A stretch of DNA of 64,000 nucleotides. It comes from Chromatocurvus sp046260765. GTDB taxonomy: Bacteria; Pseudomonadota; Gammaproteobacteria; Pseudomonadales; Halieaceae. The notes beneath the pieces are model-generated. The model searched no databases, was not told where the DNA came from, and saw nothing but the letters and a program-made list of their open reading frames with translations. This document shows, piece after piece, positions 1 to 8,694 of the stretch. The stretch covers positions 1-64,000 of the forward strand of contig JBHEOO010000008.1 of NCBI GenBank assembly GCA_046260765.1, read 5' to 3'. Made by a program: the position numbers and the translations under genes. Within the stretch, counting starts at the first letter, position 1, and each line of letters starts with the position of its first letter.

Positions 1-905
1 ACCTGGGCGGGGGTTTCGAAGCCGTGGCCTATCGGCGTACCAAAGCTGACGTGAACACGGCCCTTGTGGCCGGATATCCCCATGCCGATGGAAGCCACAT
101 CTTCCTGGGCGCCCTTGGCGTAAACACCGCGCTCACGTCGCTGCCACAGCTCGTTTGCCTTGAGGGCATCGCAGGGATCGAGCTCATAGGCGATGGAAAC
201 CGGCACAATATTCAGGCCGGCCACATAGTCGGAAAAACTCTCTGTTGCCTTGTCACGACCAAGCGTCAGCATCTTGATAATCGCCGGCTCCGTGCGGTCG
301 ACTCCGTCCTTGGCTCGTCCCTCGCGCTGGGCGATCCAGACAGGGGCCCGCTCTTCCTTGAGAGAGTAGCGGATGTAGTCCGAGAGATGGCGCGAGCGGG
401 CCAACAGCTCACGCGGGCCACTGGCTGAGCGCCGCACGATGAAGCTCTTGTTCAGGCGCATGAGATCCGAGACCCAGGGCTTCGTCAGCAGGTTATCGCC
501 AATGGCAATACGCACGGTGTCGCGCCCCTCGGAATGCAGCGCATAGTTGGTAAATGCCGGATCCATAGCGATATCGCGATGGTTGCTTATGAAGAGATAG
601 GGCGCCTGTGGATCCAGGCGCTCGAGGCCGGCTACTGTAAAGCCTGCGGTAGTCGATTCGATCATCCGATCCATGTAGTAACGGATAACCGACTGCAGAT
701 CGGCGACGGAGGCTACACCGCGCACCTGCCGCTTGAGGTACCAGCGTACTGCGGGCCGGAGCAGGAATGGCATGGCCTTCGCGAGCGCGCCGAAGCGAAA
801 CGCGGCAATCGCCTGGAGCATTTCTCGATCAGACAACAGGCGAGCCAGGACGGCAGCCACTTCATCGTCGTCGTAAGGCCGAATATCCGCGTAGGGATCG
901 CTCAC
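1..905 (-). CDS. 1-acyl-glycerol-3-phosphate acyltransferase-like protein (PlsC/PlsB fold), C-terminus outside window
   Basis: An open frame runs on the minus strand from about 905 through base 1 without a stop, so about 300 residues are visible and the end is missing. The acyltransferase block reads SNHRDIAMDPAF, the usual place of the catalytic His-Asp motif of glycerolipid acyltransferases; here the spacing is H-x5-D rather than H-x4-D. A later stretch (VWIAQREGRAKDG) resembles the glycerol-phosphate-binding block. An AAGGAG Shine-Dalgarno sequence touches an ATG at 911 but is 6 nt from an in-frame GTG at 905, so I prefer GTG. The likely role is acyl transfer to a glycerolipid at the inner membrane; the substrate is not shown by the sequence. 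Confidence 0.75.
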   Translation of the reverse strand, partial: MSDPYADIRPYDDDEVAAVLARLLSDREMLQAIAAFRFGALAKAMPFLLRPAVRWYLKRQVRGVASVADLQSVIRYYMDRMIESTTAGFTVAGLERLDPQAPYLFISNHRDIAMDPAFTNYALHSEGRDTVRIAIGDNLLTKPWVSDLMRLNKSFIVRRSASGPRELLARSRHLSDYIRYSLKEERAPVWIAQREGRAKDGVDRTEPAIIKMLTLGRDKATESFSDYVAGLNIVPVSIAYELDPCDALKANELWQRRERGVYAKGAQEDVASIGMGISGHKGRVHVSFGTPIGHGFETPAQ

Positions 906-1059
906 CCGCATCTCCTTGAAAAAAGCGCATTACCTTACCCAAATTCAGGGATTCCGTCATCCGCCAATAGTGCTCCACGGCCAAAAACGCTGGCCTGACG
1001 GTACGAATCTGTTACGATTGCGCCGGATTTTTATCCAGAAATACTATCGTGGAGACTGC

Positions 1060-1284
1060 ATGGATTCCGGGAGCGCTGTACTGCTGACATTCGGCCTGGC
1101 GACATTGCTTGTCAGCTGGATTCTGTTACTGATAGTGGCCTGGAAAGAAGACTACACCTGGGGGCTGTTTGCACTGCTCCTGCCCCCGCTGGCCTATCTC
1201 TACGGCCTTTTTCGTCTGGACAAGGCGGGGCAGAGCCTGATGGTCGCCGCCGCCGGTCTGATCATGATCTGGGCCGCAATCTGA
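1060..1284 (+). CDS. small two-helix membrane protein, unknown function
   Basis: A 74-residue ORF with GGAGA 4 nt before the ATG. It has two clear hydrophobic segments, about residues 6-27 and 33-48, joined by a short loop with KEDYTW, and a third weaker one at the C-terminus (VAAAGLIMIWAAI). It therefore looks like a small inner-membrane protein. I do not recognise a family. It is divergent from the acyltransferase gene (148 nt between them) and convergent with the tyrosine phosphatase gene, only 20 nt away. No function is proposed. Confidence 0.55.
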   Translation: MDSGSAVLLTFGLATLLVSWILLLIVAWKEDYTWGLFALLLPPLAYLYGLFRLDKAGQSLMVAAAGLIMIWAAI

Positions 1285-1304
1285 CGCGGTCACTGCTCTG
1301 GCGG

Positions 1305-2318
1305 TCATTGCTCTAGATAGAGCGCAGCCAGCGCCCTGCGCTCGGCATCCCCAACGCCCAGGCACTGTTTCAGATACGCATCCATGCTGCCATGACCCTC
1401 ATCGATAGCCGCATAGGCGGCTCCCAGGTAGGCCTCATCCACCCCAAGCATCGGCAGTAGGGCCTCATCATCGAGGTGATCGACGCGGTATTTCGCGCGC
1501 ACTCTCGGGAGTTCCCGCCATGGGTCAAAATAGTGCCGGGTCAGCAGGTAGTCACGCAGGATCAGCTTTTCAGAAACGCCAAGGGCGGCCAGGATCAGTG
1601 CTGCGCCAAAGCCCGTCCGGTCCTTGCCGGCTGCACAATGCACGATCAGCGCCCGGGGCCGCTGCTCGAGAATCGCTGCGAACATCTGTGCAAACCGCTC
1701 GCTCTGCGCACGAACAAACTCACTGTTGATATCAACCATGAAAGCGAACATGGCGTCCCGACCATCCAGGGGAGCGGCATCGCTGTACAGTGCGCTGGCC
1801 TGGCTGCCAGGGGTAATCGGCAGGCTGAGCACCCGTGGCTGCCGATCGGAGGCAGGCAGTCGGCTGGGATCCCTTCGCTGCTCATCCTCGCGACGGAAAT
1901 CGCACACCAGATCGATATCGAGACGCGCCATGTAGTCGACGTCCGCCTGCGAAAGCGCCGATAGATTGCCCGAACGATAAAAATGCCCCCAGCCAACGGC
2001 GCGCCCGGACTGCGTGGGATATCCGCCAAAGTCGCGGAAATTGTCCGCACCCTCCAGACCCATGCCACGAGCCGCGACGTCGACAGTGGTGCCGCTGTCA
2101 TCACTCAACCTGAAACGGTGACGTGTCAGCGGGCACAGTCCGGCAATACTTGCGCGTGCGCCACCCTCACTGCCTGGGTGCCGGGTGAGGGCTGCAGGCT
2201 CTTTGGCTGTCAGCACGTCAACGTCTACGTGACCATCGGGCTCTGCCACATCCCAGGCCAGGTAGTGAACGCCGTTGGCGCTCCGCCAGGCATGCACAGT
2301 CTCGGTCAGCAGTGACAT
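1305..2318 (-). CDS. tyrosine-protein phosphatase (Y_phosphatase3 type)
   Basis: A 337-residue protein. Residues 227-236 read HCAAGKDRTG, the CX5R phosphatase loop with nucleophile C228 and R234. NFRDFGGY at 93-100 is the substrate-entry signature of this family (MPtpB/LipA-like phosphatases). The N-terminal 85 residues resemble a fibronectin-III-like lead-in (LTRHRFRLSD). The ATG at 2318 is chosen because GGGAG lies 8 nt before it; the open frame continues upstream across the rpsT promoter but without a better start. Predicted cytoplasmic dephosphorylation of phosphotyrosine or a phosphoinositide-like substrate. The target is unknown and the gene stands alone. Confidence 0.8.
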   Translation of the reverse strand: MSLLTETVHAWRSANGVHYLAWDVAEPDGHVDVDVLTAKEPAALTRHPGSEGGARASIAGLCPLTRHRFRLSDDSGTTVDVAARGMGLEGADNFRDFGGYPTQSGRAVGWGHFYRSGNLSALSQADVDYMARLDIDLVCDFRREDEQRRDPSRLPASDRQPRVLSLPITPGSQASALYSDAAPLDGRDAMFAFMVDINSEFVRAQSERFAQMFAAILEQRPRALIVHCAAGKDRTGFGAALILAALGVSEKLILRDYLLTRHYFDPWRELPRVRAKYRVDHLDDEALLPMLGVDEAYLGAAYAAIDEGHGSMDAYLKQCLGVGDAERRALAALYLEQ

Positions 2319-2420
2319 TGGAGAATCTCCCTGAATCATTTGATGAGAAGCGAGCCCTGACACCGTCCGGGTAGCGGCGCGCTGTCCAGACGCGCAAACA
2401 GGTCGGCGCAATCGAGCTGG

Positions 2421-2449
2421 TTGACAATGATACCTTCTATGTGAATAAT
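2421..2449 (+). promoter_or_regulatory. sigma-70 promoter of rpsT
   Basis: TTGACA at 2421-2426, a 17-bp spacer and AATAAT at 2444-2449 make a near-consensus sigma-70 promoter. It ends 39 nt before the rpsT start, as expected for a strongly expressed ribosomal protein gene. Confidence 0.7.
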
Positions 2450-2488
2450 CCGCGCTCCTAATTTTTTGATATCTATCGAGGATAAACC

Positions 2489-2755
2489 GTGGCAAATTCC
2501 CCCCAGGCCAGAAAGCGAGTCCGCCAGAACGACAAGCGACGCCTGCACAACGCCAGTCTCCGCTCCCTGGTACGCACCCAGATAAAACGCGTCATTGCCG
2601 CTATCAAGGAAGGCAATGCCGAGCAGGCGCGTACCGCCTACGACAAGGCTGTTCCAGTCATTGATCGCATGGCAGATAAGGGCATCATTCACAAGAACAA
2701 GGCGGCACGGCACAAGAGCCGCCTGAATGCGCAGGTGAAAAAACTCGCTGCCTGA
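2489..2755 (+). CDS. rpsT: 30S ribosomal protein S20
   Basis: An 88-residue basic protein beginning MANSPQARKRVRQNDKR, the characteristic S20 N-terminus, and ending with KAARHKSRLNAQVKKL. S20 binds 16S rRNA early in 30S assembly. The start is GTG at 2489, preceded by GAGGA. Non-ATG starts are known for rpsT (TTG in E. coli) and contribute to its translational autoregulation. The gene is monocistronic, with a good promoter upstream and a rho-independent terminator downstream. Confidence 0.97.
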   Translation: MANSPQARKRVRQNDKRRLHNASLRSLVRTQIKRVIAAIKEGNAEQARTAYDKAVPVIDRMADKGIIHKNKAARHKSRLNAQVKKLAA

Positions 2756-2845
2756 CACATTGGCTCATGAAGCCTTTGGCAGCGTCAAGGGGTAAATGAG
2801 ACGTGGCGCGCTGCTTTAATTAGCAGGCCAACAAAGAGAACACAG

Positions 2846-2879
2846 AAGCCGGCCATTCCAGTGGATAGCCGGCTTTTTT
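2846..2879 (+). terminator. rho-independent terminator of rpsT
   Basis: AAGCCGGC (2846-2853) pairs with GCCGGCTT (2868-2875) and runs into TTTTTT. The T-run is only on the plus strand, so it serves rpsT. Confidence 0.85.
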
Positions 2880-2892
2880 CGTTCAGAGCAAC

Positions 2893-2934
2893 AAAAAACG
2901 GCCGCAGTACGCGAAACCCTCGAAGAATGCGGCC
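2893..2934 (-). terminator. rho-independent terminator of the diiron oxygenase gene
   Basis: Read on the minus strand, GGCCGCA and TGCGGCC arms are followed by GTTTTTTG. It lies about 60 nt downstream of the ferritin-like gene's stop. A second, stronger hairpin (AGCCCCGGG type, 2976-2996) sits between but has no T-run. Confidence 0.7.
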
Positions 2935-2996
2935 TGATGCTGGCGCTCACGAGACAGCCCCGCTGTGTGGCGCCCGGGCTTTTGGCGAGCCCCGGG

Positions 2997-4187
2997 TCAG
3001 CCCTGGGCGACCGCCTTCTTTTCCTGATCCGCCGCATGCGCATCGGCGAACGCCGCCAGCATGCTTTGCTCGTGAGACTGCGCCTCGGCGGTATCCAGCG
3101 GACGCTCGAGAGCCGTCCAGTCAATATCGCCATCGGTTGCCAGGTTTTCGAACTCAAGAATACCGAGCTCCTCGAACTTGGGCCGTATGCGATCCGTGAG
3201 CAGGCCAATGCGGTTCAGATTGGGAATAACGCGCTGAAACAGCAGGTTGCGGAAGGTGGACATGACAAATCCTTCCAGCACCTGTTTGCGCGCTTCCTCC
3301 ACATCCCAGCCGAAGTGCTGGAACACGTCCGTCGCCACCAGCCTCTCGCGGCTGACCACACAGGCCTCGTAGGCAAACTGGGCACGTTCTTCACGCTCCT
3401 CGTCCGTTAGCGTCTTGACGAACTCTTCCAGGTAATTCACGCCGAAGGTGACATGGCGCGCCTCATCCCGGGTCACCAGGTAGACCACATCCTTGAGTAC
3501 GGGATCGGGCGTCGTCTCCCGCGTCGTGTTGAACGCCGACAGCGCCAGACCCTCAATCACAATCTGCATGCCGATAAACTTCATGTCCCAGCGCGGATCG
3601 GTAAGGATCTTGTCGATGATGCTTTTGAGGTGTGTGTTGATCGGGTACATCACGCCGATGCGCTTCTGCAGATACTTGTTGAACACCTCGACATGTCTGG
3701 CCTCGTCGAAAGTCTGTGAAGCGGCGTACAGTTTCGCATTCAGCGTGGGCGCACAGGAGCACAGCTGGGATGCCACCAGCAAAGCGCCCTGCTCGCCGTG
3801 CAGGAACTGGGATAGGCTCCAGGCATTCATGTGCAGCCAGAATTCGTCACGGGTCTTCTGATCCATATCGAGATAGGGCTGGTACTCGTGCAGATTCATG
3901 AGTTCCGGTGACTGGTACTCTTCCGGCCAGGGACGATCCCAGTCGATGTCCATTTCAGGGTCCCAGTTAAGCTGCTTGCCGAGGTCGTAAAGTTTCTTTA
4001 TGCGATCGTCCTGCACCGTGTAATCCCAGTTATAGGAACCGGTCAGGGGCGTCTGGAAGATCTCGGCGATGTAATCGACCTGATCGCTGGTCAGCAGGTC
4101 TTCAAGATCGGGGTTCTCCTTCGGGTAATCCGCTCCCGCGAAATGCTGGATTTTGCGCGGCGCCTGATCTTCCCATTTGATTTTCAT
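2997..4187 (-). CDS. ferritin-like non-haem diiron protein (AurF/R2-like oxygenase)
   Basis: A 396-residue soluble protein. The carboxylate-diiron ligand set is complete: E132, E162 and H165 (in DEARH), E212 (IEGLAL), E242 and H245 (second DEARH). This is the E/ExxH/E/ExxH arrangement of ferritin-like oxygenases and ribonucleotide reductase R2. It lacks recognisable R2 context (no nrdA) and looks more like the AurF/UndA-like group of oxygenases. The substrate is unknown. ATG at 4187 has AGGAG 8 nt upstream. It is divergent from an AraC regulator that overlaps a patatin-like lipase gene, which suggests regulation by that AraC protein and a role in lipid or fatty-acid chemistry (inference). Confidence 0.75.
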   Translation of the reverse strand: MKIKWEDQAPRKIQHFAGADYPKENPDLEDLLTSDQVDYIAEIFQTPLTGSYNWDYTVQDDRIKKLYDLGKQLNWDPEMDIDWDRPWPEEYQSPELMNLHEYQPYLDMDQKTRDEFWLHMNAWSLSQFLHGEQGALLVASQLCSCAPTLNAKLYAASQTFDEARHVEVFNKYLQKRIGVMYPINTHLKSIIDKILTDPRWDMKFIGMQIVIEGLALSAFNTTRETTPDPVLKDVVYLVTRDEARHVTFGVNYLEEFVKTLTDEEREERAQFAYEACVVSRERLVATDVFQHFGWDVEEARKQVLEGFVMSTFRNLLFQRVIPNLNRIGLLTDRIRPKFEELGILEFENLATDGDIDWTALERPLDTAEAQSHEQSMLAAFADAHAADQEKKAVAQG

Positions 4188-4273
4188 GACCTTTTCTCCT
4201 GTTATGGCATGATTACGCAGTCGACTATGCGCCTCGCCCCTCACTGCAACAAGGTGAAGTCTTGTCAAAATGC

Positions 4274-4298
4274 AGTCATTTATGGCCAAATAAGTCAT
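4274..4298. promoter_or_regulatory. possible AraC-type operator (direct AGTCAT repeats)
   Basis: AGTCAT occurs at 4274-4279 and 4293-4298, 19 bp apart, in the 109-bp divergent region between the diiron gene and the AraC gene; the second copy overlaps the AraC start codon. Direct repeats about two helical turns apart are typical AraC-family sites. Assignment is tentative. Confidence 0.3.
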
Positions 4299-5298
4299 GT
4301 CTCGCGCCAGCACACCTGCACAATACGCCCTGATCCTGGTCGATCTCGTCCGTCGCCAGGGACATCCGCTACCAGCCATTCTTTTCGGCACCAGCCTTGC
4401 TGCCAGTGGTATGCAGAGTATCGGCGCGCGCGTGAGCCAGAGTGACTTTATGCAGCTGGTTGCGAACGCGCAGGCACTCACTCAGGATCCCGCGCTGGGG
4501 CTGCACCTCGGCGAGCACCTCAACCTGAGTGCCCACGCTGTTCTGGGTCAGGCCTTCATGACCTGCCAGGACCTGAACGAGGCGCTGGACCTGTTCATGA
4601 AGTACTACCACCTGCTATCGCCGGAGCTGGAATTGTCGCTGGAACTCACGCAGGACGACTATCGATTGATTACCATCGCCGCGCCGGACCCGGCAATGGA
4701 GGTATTCGGCGCGGAACTCATGGCGGCCGCCATGCTGAACACGCTGCGCGGACTGCTCAGTCGCAGCGACTTCATGCTGCGCGTCGATTTTCCCTACCCG
4801 GAGCCGGCACACGGCGATACCTACCGGACGCTGTTCGGCAGCAACAGCGTTTACTTCAACTGCAGCCACCAGCGCATCTGCTTGAATCGTCGCCTCGGCG
4901 ACACGCCGCTGCCGTCTTCCAATCCCGCGCTGCGGGATCTGTACGAGGAGGAGTGTGCGCGACTGCTCGCCGACCTGGAGGGCACCGACTCCGTGGTCGA
5001 GCAGATTCTCAGTCTGTTACGCAAACTGGAGGGCCAGTACCCGCAAATGCCGCAGGTGGCGCGCATGCTCAATACCAGCCCCCGAACCCTGCGCCGGCGA
5101 CTGGACGCGGAGGGCGCGTCGTTCCAGCCCCTGCTGGACAGCGTTCGCGCCGAGCATGCAACGCGATACCTGAAGAACACGCGACTGCCGCTGGCGTCGA
5201 TCGCCTACATGATCGGCTTCAGCGACCCTTCGAATTTCCGCCGCGCCTATCGCAAGTGGACGGGATTGACGCCGGCAGAGGTGCGCCAGCGTGACTGA
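4297..5298 (+). CDS. AraC-family transcriptional regulator (arabinose-binding-like N-domain)
   Basis: A 333-residue regulator. The N-terminal about 200 residues have the layout of the Arabinose_bd-type sensor domain of OruR/ArgR-like AraC proteins (starts STPAQYALILVDLV, later AHAVLGQAFMTCQDLNEAL). The C-terminal domain has two helix-turn-helix motifs: VARMLNTSPRTLRRRL and IAYMIGFSDPSNFRRAYRKW. It ends with LTPAEVR as usual. No clear Shine-Dalgarno precedes the ATG, but the N-terminus matches the family. It is divergent from the diiron gene and overlaps the patatin gene by 8 nt, so it probably controls one or both. Confidence 0.9.
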   Translation: MSRASTPAQYALILVDLVRRQGHPLPAILFGTSLAASGMQSIGARVSQSDFMQLVANAQALTQDPALGLHLGEHLNLSAHAVLGQAFMTCQDLNEALDLFMKYYHLLSPELELSLELTQDDYRLITIAAPDPAMEVFGAELMAAAMLNTLRGLLSRSDFMLRVDFPYPEPAHGDTYRTLFGSNSVYFNCSHQRICLNRRLGDTPLPSSNPALRDLYEEECARLLADLEGTDSVVEQILSLLRKLEGQYPQMPQVARMLNTSPRTLRRRLDAEGASFQPLLDSVRAEHATRYLKNTRLPLASIAYMIGFSDPSNFRRAYRKWTGLTPAEVRQRD

Positions 5299-6361
5299 AG
5301 CGCTTCAGGTTTTTGCGGGAAGAGAGGCCGCTCGGCGGCTGGCCAGGGATGGTTGGTCAGCGGACCAGTTCAGCCTGTTGCTCGGTGCTTCCGGCGGCCC
5401 GAAGTGGTTTGTGCTCGCCGCTCTGGATCGTTTTCTTTTCGGCGACTTCCTGCAGCGCTCATCACAGCCGCTGTCCACCCTCGGCTCGTCCATCGGCGCC
5501 TGGCGCCATGCCTGCCTGGCCCAGCCCGACCCCGTGGCAGCCCTCGACCGCTTCGCCCAGGCCTACATCCACCAGGGCTACAGCACACGGCCCGATAGCG
5601 ACGAGATTACCGCGGCCAGCCTCGGCATTCTGAGGGAAATCCTCGGCGAGAACGGCACGACGCACGTCGTCGGTCACCCGCGTATCACGCAGCACGTTGT
5701 CACGGCGCGGGGGCGCGGCGCCTGTGGCACGCAACACCCGCTACTGCTGCCTCTGGGCCTGGCCGGCGCGGCCGCCGGCAACACGCTGCACCGTCGGCTG
5801 CTGCAGCGCGCCTTCCAGAGAGTGCTCTTTTCCAGTGGAGACGTCGCACTGCCCGGACTCGCGTTGGACGATTTTGCCACTCACCGCGCCCCGCTTACGA
5901 CGCAGAATGCTGAAGACGTACTGCTGGCGACAGCATCTATCCCCCTTCTGCTTAACGGCGTGCGCGACATACCGCAGGCACCGCCCGGCCAGTACTGGGA
6001 TGGCGGCGTTATCGACTATCACTTTGATCTGAAACACTACGCACATTCAGGCCTGATGCTGTTTCCGCACTTCTCCTCCGCCATTGTTCCCGGCTGGTTC
6101 GACAAGGCCCTGCGCAAACGTCACGGCCGTCCGCAGGCGTTCGACAATCTGGTGCTACTGAGTCCTCACCCCGATTTCGTCGCCAGCCTGCCCGCGGCGA
6201 AGATCCCTGACCGCAGTGACTTCAAGCGCTTTGCCCCGGAGCAGCGCATCGCCAACTGGGAGGCCTGCCTGAAACGCGGACAGGCTATGGCGGAAGAACT
6301 GGCAGCACTGGTTAACGGCGGCGATCCCCTGCGCGGCGTCGTGATCTCGCCTGACGCGTGA
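5291..6361 (+). CDS. patatin-like phospholipase
   Basis: A 356-residue protein. The patatin catalytic elements are present in order: oxyanion loop GASGGP at 32-37, nucleophile elbow GSSIG with S67, and the dyad Asp in DGG (D237). It is expected to be a serine lipase or phospholipase acting on acyl esters. It starts at GTG 5291 inside the end of the AraC gene, an 8-nt overlap that suggests translational coupling. Its stop codon abuts, with no gap, the stop codon of the convergent PHA-system gene. No signal peptide is visible, so it is probably cytoplasmic or peripheral. Confidence 0.85.
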   Translation: MTEALQVFAGREAARRLARDGWSADQFSLLLGASGGPKWFVLAALDRFLFGDFLQRSSQPLSTLGSSIGAWRHACLAQPDPVAALDRFAQAYIHQGYSTRPDSDEITAASLGILREILGENGTTHVVGHPRITQHVVTARGRGACGTQHPLLLPLGLAGAAAGNTLHRRLLQRAFQRVLFSSGDVALPGLALDDFATHRAPLTTQNAEDVLLATASIPLLLNGVRDIPQAPPGQYWDGGVIDYHFDLKHYAHSGLMLFPHFSSAIVPGWFDKALRKRHGRPQAFDNLVLLSPHPDFVASLPAAKIPDRSDFKRFAPEQRIANWEACLKRGQAMAEELAALVNGGDPLRGVVISPDA

Positions 6362-6640
6362 TCAACTGATATTGTCGTCGAGGTAGCGCTGGATTTCGGC
6401 CCGCAGCCTGCCCTGAAACGGGGACGCCAGAAAACCAAGCCTGACGTTGACTTCTATCTGCCTGTCATCAATCGACAAACGAGCATCCAGCCCTGAGCCC
6501 TTGATCGCGACAACATCATCACCCTGCCAGTGAGCCCGCATGCCGTGCTGGGCCTCGAGACGCTCTGCGAGCGAGCGCGCCGTCTCGCGCAGCGCCTCCC
6601 GCGACATGGTGTGTGTCTTGCTCAGACGAAATTCCGACAT
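6362..6640 (-). CDS. polyhydroxyalkanoic acid system family protein
   Basis: A 92-residue protein that matches the short PHA granule-associated/regulatory family: starts SEFRLSKTHTMSREALRETA and has the KGSGLDARLSIDDRQIEVNVRLG core, ending in RLRAEIQRYLDDN. GGGAGAG precedes the ATG. The family is linked to PHA storage genes in many proteobacteria; in this window phasin genes and phaD lie about 4 kb away. Biochemical function is not established. Confidence 0.75.
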   Translation of the reverse strand: MSEFRLSKTHTMSREALRETARSLAERLEAQHGMRAHWQGDDVVAIKGSGLDARLSIDDRQIEVNVRLGFLASPFQGRLRAEIQRYLDDNIS

Positions 6641-6687
6641 GCTGGTCTCTCCCGGAGGCTGCTTGGGCCCCGTCAGAAAAATAGTGA

Positions 6688-7563
6688 TCAGACGCGATTG
6701 CGGCGCATGGCGATCCAGTTGCCCGACAATACCAGACACAGGCCGACCAGCGCCCAGAGCGTCCACTGAAACCCTTCCAGCGCTGTGGATATCAGCAGCG
6801 CGACAATGGGAAACAGCAGCGTTGTGTAGGATGCGCGATCGGGTCCGATCCGGCCGATGAGTGTTACGTAAGCCCAGAATGCCAGCACTGACCCGAACAG
6901 GGAGAGATACAGTAGAGAGCCGAGGTATTCTGCTGTCCATGCGATGCCGATGGTCTCTCCACGCAACCCGGCAAGGAGATACAGGGCAACGCTGCCATAA
7001 AACATGCCCCAGACATTACAGGTCAACACAGGCAGCTGCTGTCGGTGATTCCGTACGGCGATGATATTGCCCGCAGACGCACATAGGGTGCCGAGGGCAC
7101 ACAGCACCAGGGCGCGCACCGCCGCCGGGGAATAATCCAGCGCCCGCAGCTCCGGCAGAAATACGCAGGCCATGCCCACCAGACCGAGAACAGCCCCGAA
7201 CACCACAGCCCCGCTGACGGGAACCCCCATGAACAGTGCGCCGTTGATGATATTCAGAATAACCATGGTGGAGAACACCACGGCGATCAGGCCACTGGTG
7301 AGTTCACCCGCCGCCGCGTAGATAAACAGGTAGTTCACCGAAAACATACTCAGGCCCTGGGCAAGAACAAACAGGTGATCCCTGGGGCTGAGGCGGGTCA
7401 GCCGGCGCGCGGGTAGCATGACCGCCAGCATGAGCAGCGCCGACAGACCACTGCGGTGCGCAATGGACACAATCGGGGAAATGTCACCCAGCTGGTACTT
7501 GATGGCGATCCACGTCGAACCCCAGACAAGCACCGTGTAAATATACAGAAAAGTTGTGTTCAT
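6688..7563 (-). CDS. EamA/DMT-family transporter
   Basis: A 291-residue integral membrane protein with about ten hydrophobic segments in two homologous halves, typical of the drug/metabolite transporter superfamily. The N-terminus WGSTWIAIKYQLG is the usual EamA start. It probably exports a small metabolite; the substrate cannot be read from sequence. It is divergent from hslO, with 81 nt between start codons. No strong Shine-Dalgarno is seen (GGGGGCG only). Confidence 0.85.
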   Translation of the reverse strand: MNTTFLYIYTVLVWGSTWIAIKYQLGDISPIVSIAHRSGLSALLMLAVMLPARRLTRLSPRDHLFVLAQGLSMFSVNYLFIYAAAGELTSGLIAVVFSTMVILNIINGALFMGVPVSGAVVFGAVLGLVGMACVFLPELRALDYSPAAVRALVLCALGTLCASAGNIIAVRNHRQQLPVLTCNVWGMFYGSVALYLLAGLRGETIGIAWTAEYLGSLLYLSLFGSVLAFWAYVTLIGRIGPDRASYTTLLFPIVALLISTALEGFQWTLWALVGLCLVLSGNWIAMRRNRV

Positions 7564-7644
7564 GGCGCCCCCGACGCTCGAGGCGGGCAATGTAGCACAG
7601 GCCAGACGCCTGCGGCGCGCTGGAAATACAGTACAATAAGCAGC

Positions 7645-8538
7645 ATGAATGACATTACCGACAATCAAAATGCCGTAGAGAGAGTGCCGGATACATCCCG
7701 CCGCTTTCTGTTCGAAGACGCTGATATTCGTGGCGAGACGGCCTGTCTCGATGCTGCGCTGCGCAGCATACTCGACAACCACCAGTATGCACCCGGCGTG
7801 TCACGTCTGATCGGGGAGTTTGTGGCCGCCGCAGTGCTGATCAGCAGCACACTGAAGTTCAATGGGCGCCTGACGCTTCAGGCGCGCAGCCGGGGGCAGG
7901 TTCCACTGCTGATGGCCGAGTGCAACAGTGACCTAGAGGTCCGGGCCATCGCCCGGGGCGCCCAGGAGGCGACCGCAAACTCCTTCAGCGAACTGATCGG
8001 TGAAGGTCAGCTGGCCATTACAGTTGAGCCTGACGACGGGCAGCGTTACCAGGGTATTGTGCCGCTATCGGGGGAATCGCTGGCCGAGTGCCTCGATGCC
8101 TATTTCGAACAGTCAGAACAGCTGCATACGCGCCTATGGCTGTCCTGCGACGGCAACAGGGCAGCGGGCCTCCTCCTGCAGCAGCTCCCGAGCAAAGTCG
8201 CGCCGGATCCCGTGGCCCGGGAGGAGCAGTGGCAGCATGCCTGTGCACTGGCGACCACCATAACCGCAGATGAGCTGCTGTCGCTGCCCAGCGCCGATCT
8301 TCTCTATCGCCTTTACCATCAGGACCAGGTTCGCCTGTTTGATCCGCGATCTCTGCAATTCCGCTGCAGCTGCTCACGCGACCGCAGCCGTCGCGCACTG
8401 GAGACTCTGGGCGAGGCGGAAGTCACCTCCATTCTGGAAGAACAGGGCAGCGTGACCATGGATTGCGAGTTCTGTAACCAGCGCTACGTTTTTACGCCGG
8501 ATGAACTCCTTGCGGACAGCGGAAGAACCCTGCACTGA
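7645..8538 (+). CDS. hslO: redox-regulated chaperone Hsp33
   Basis: A 297-residue protein. The C-terminal redox switch is present: C241-x-C243 and C274-x2-C277, which hold zinc when reduced and form disulfides under oxidative and heat stress, turning on holdase activity. The N-terminal domain contains RFLFEDADIRGETACLD and the GRLTLQARSRGQVPLLMAEC core. It acts in the cytoplasm to protect unfolding proteins. The ATG at 7645 gives the standard length. A TACAAT -10-like box ends only 7 nt before it, so the transcript may have a very short leader. Confidence 0.95.
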   Translation: MNDITDNQNAVERVPDTSRRFLFEDADIRGETACLDAALRSILDNHQYAPGVSRLIGEFVAAAVLISSTLKFNGRLTLQARSRGQVPLLMAECNSDLEVRAIARGAQEATANSFSELIGEGQLAITVEPDDGQRYQGIVPLSGESLAECLDAYFEQSEQLHTRLWLSCDGNRAAGLLLQQLPSKVAPDPVAREEQWQHACALATTITADELLSLPSADLLYRLYHQDQVRLFDPRSLQFRCSCSRDRSRRALETLGEAEVTSILEEQGSVTMDCEFCNQRYVFTPDELLADSGRTLH

Positions 8539-8694
8539 CCCCTGGCGCAGGCACTGTGATACCAAATACAAAGGGCTTTGACCGCGGTTAGCGGGGCGGA
8601 GCGGAATCTGACATAATTCCGCAACTCAACGCTTCCCGCCCACGCTGCGACCGCCCTCATCAGGCGACAACTGCAGGTAACACAGGATCTACCG

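Noticed and set aside
1126..1365. Minus-strand ORF opposite the small membrane protein and the phosphatase end
   Set aside because: Its composition is that of an antisense shadow and it lacks a ribosome-binding site.
2997..4187. Ribonucleotide reductase small subunit R2
   Set aside because: The diiron ligands match, but there is no nrdA partner, no R2-like C-terminal tail, and the context is an AraC regulator and a lipase.
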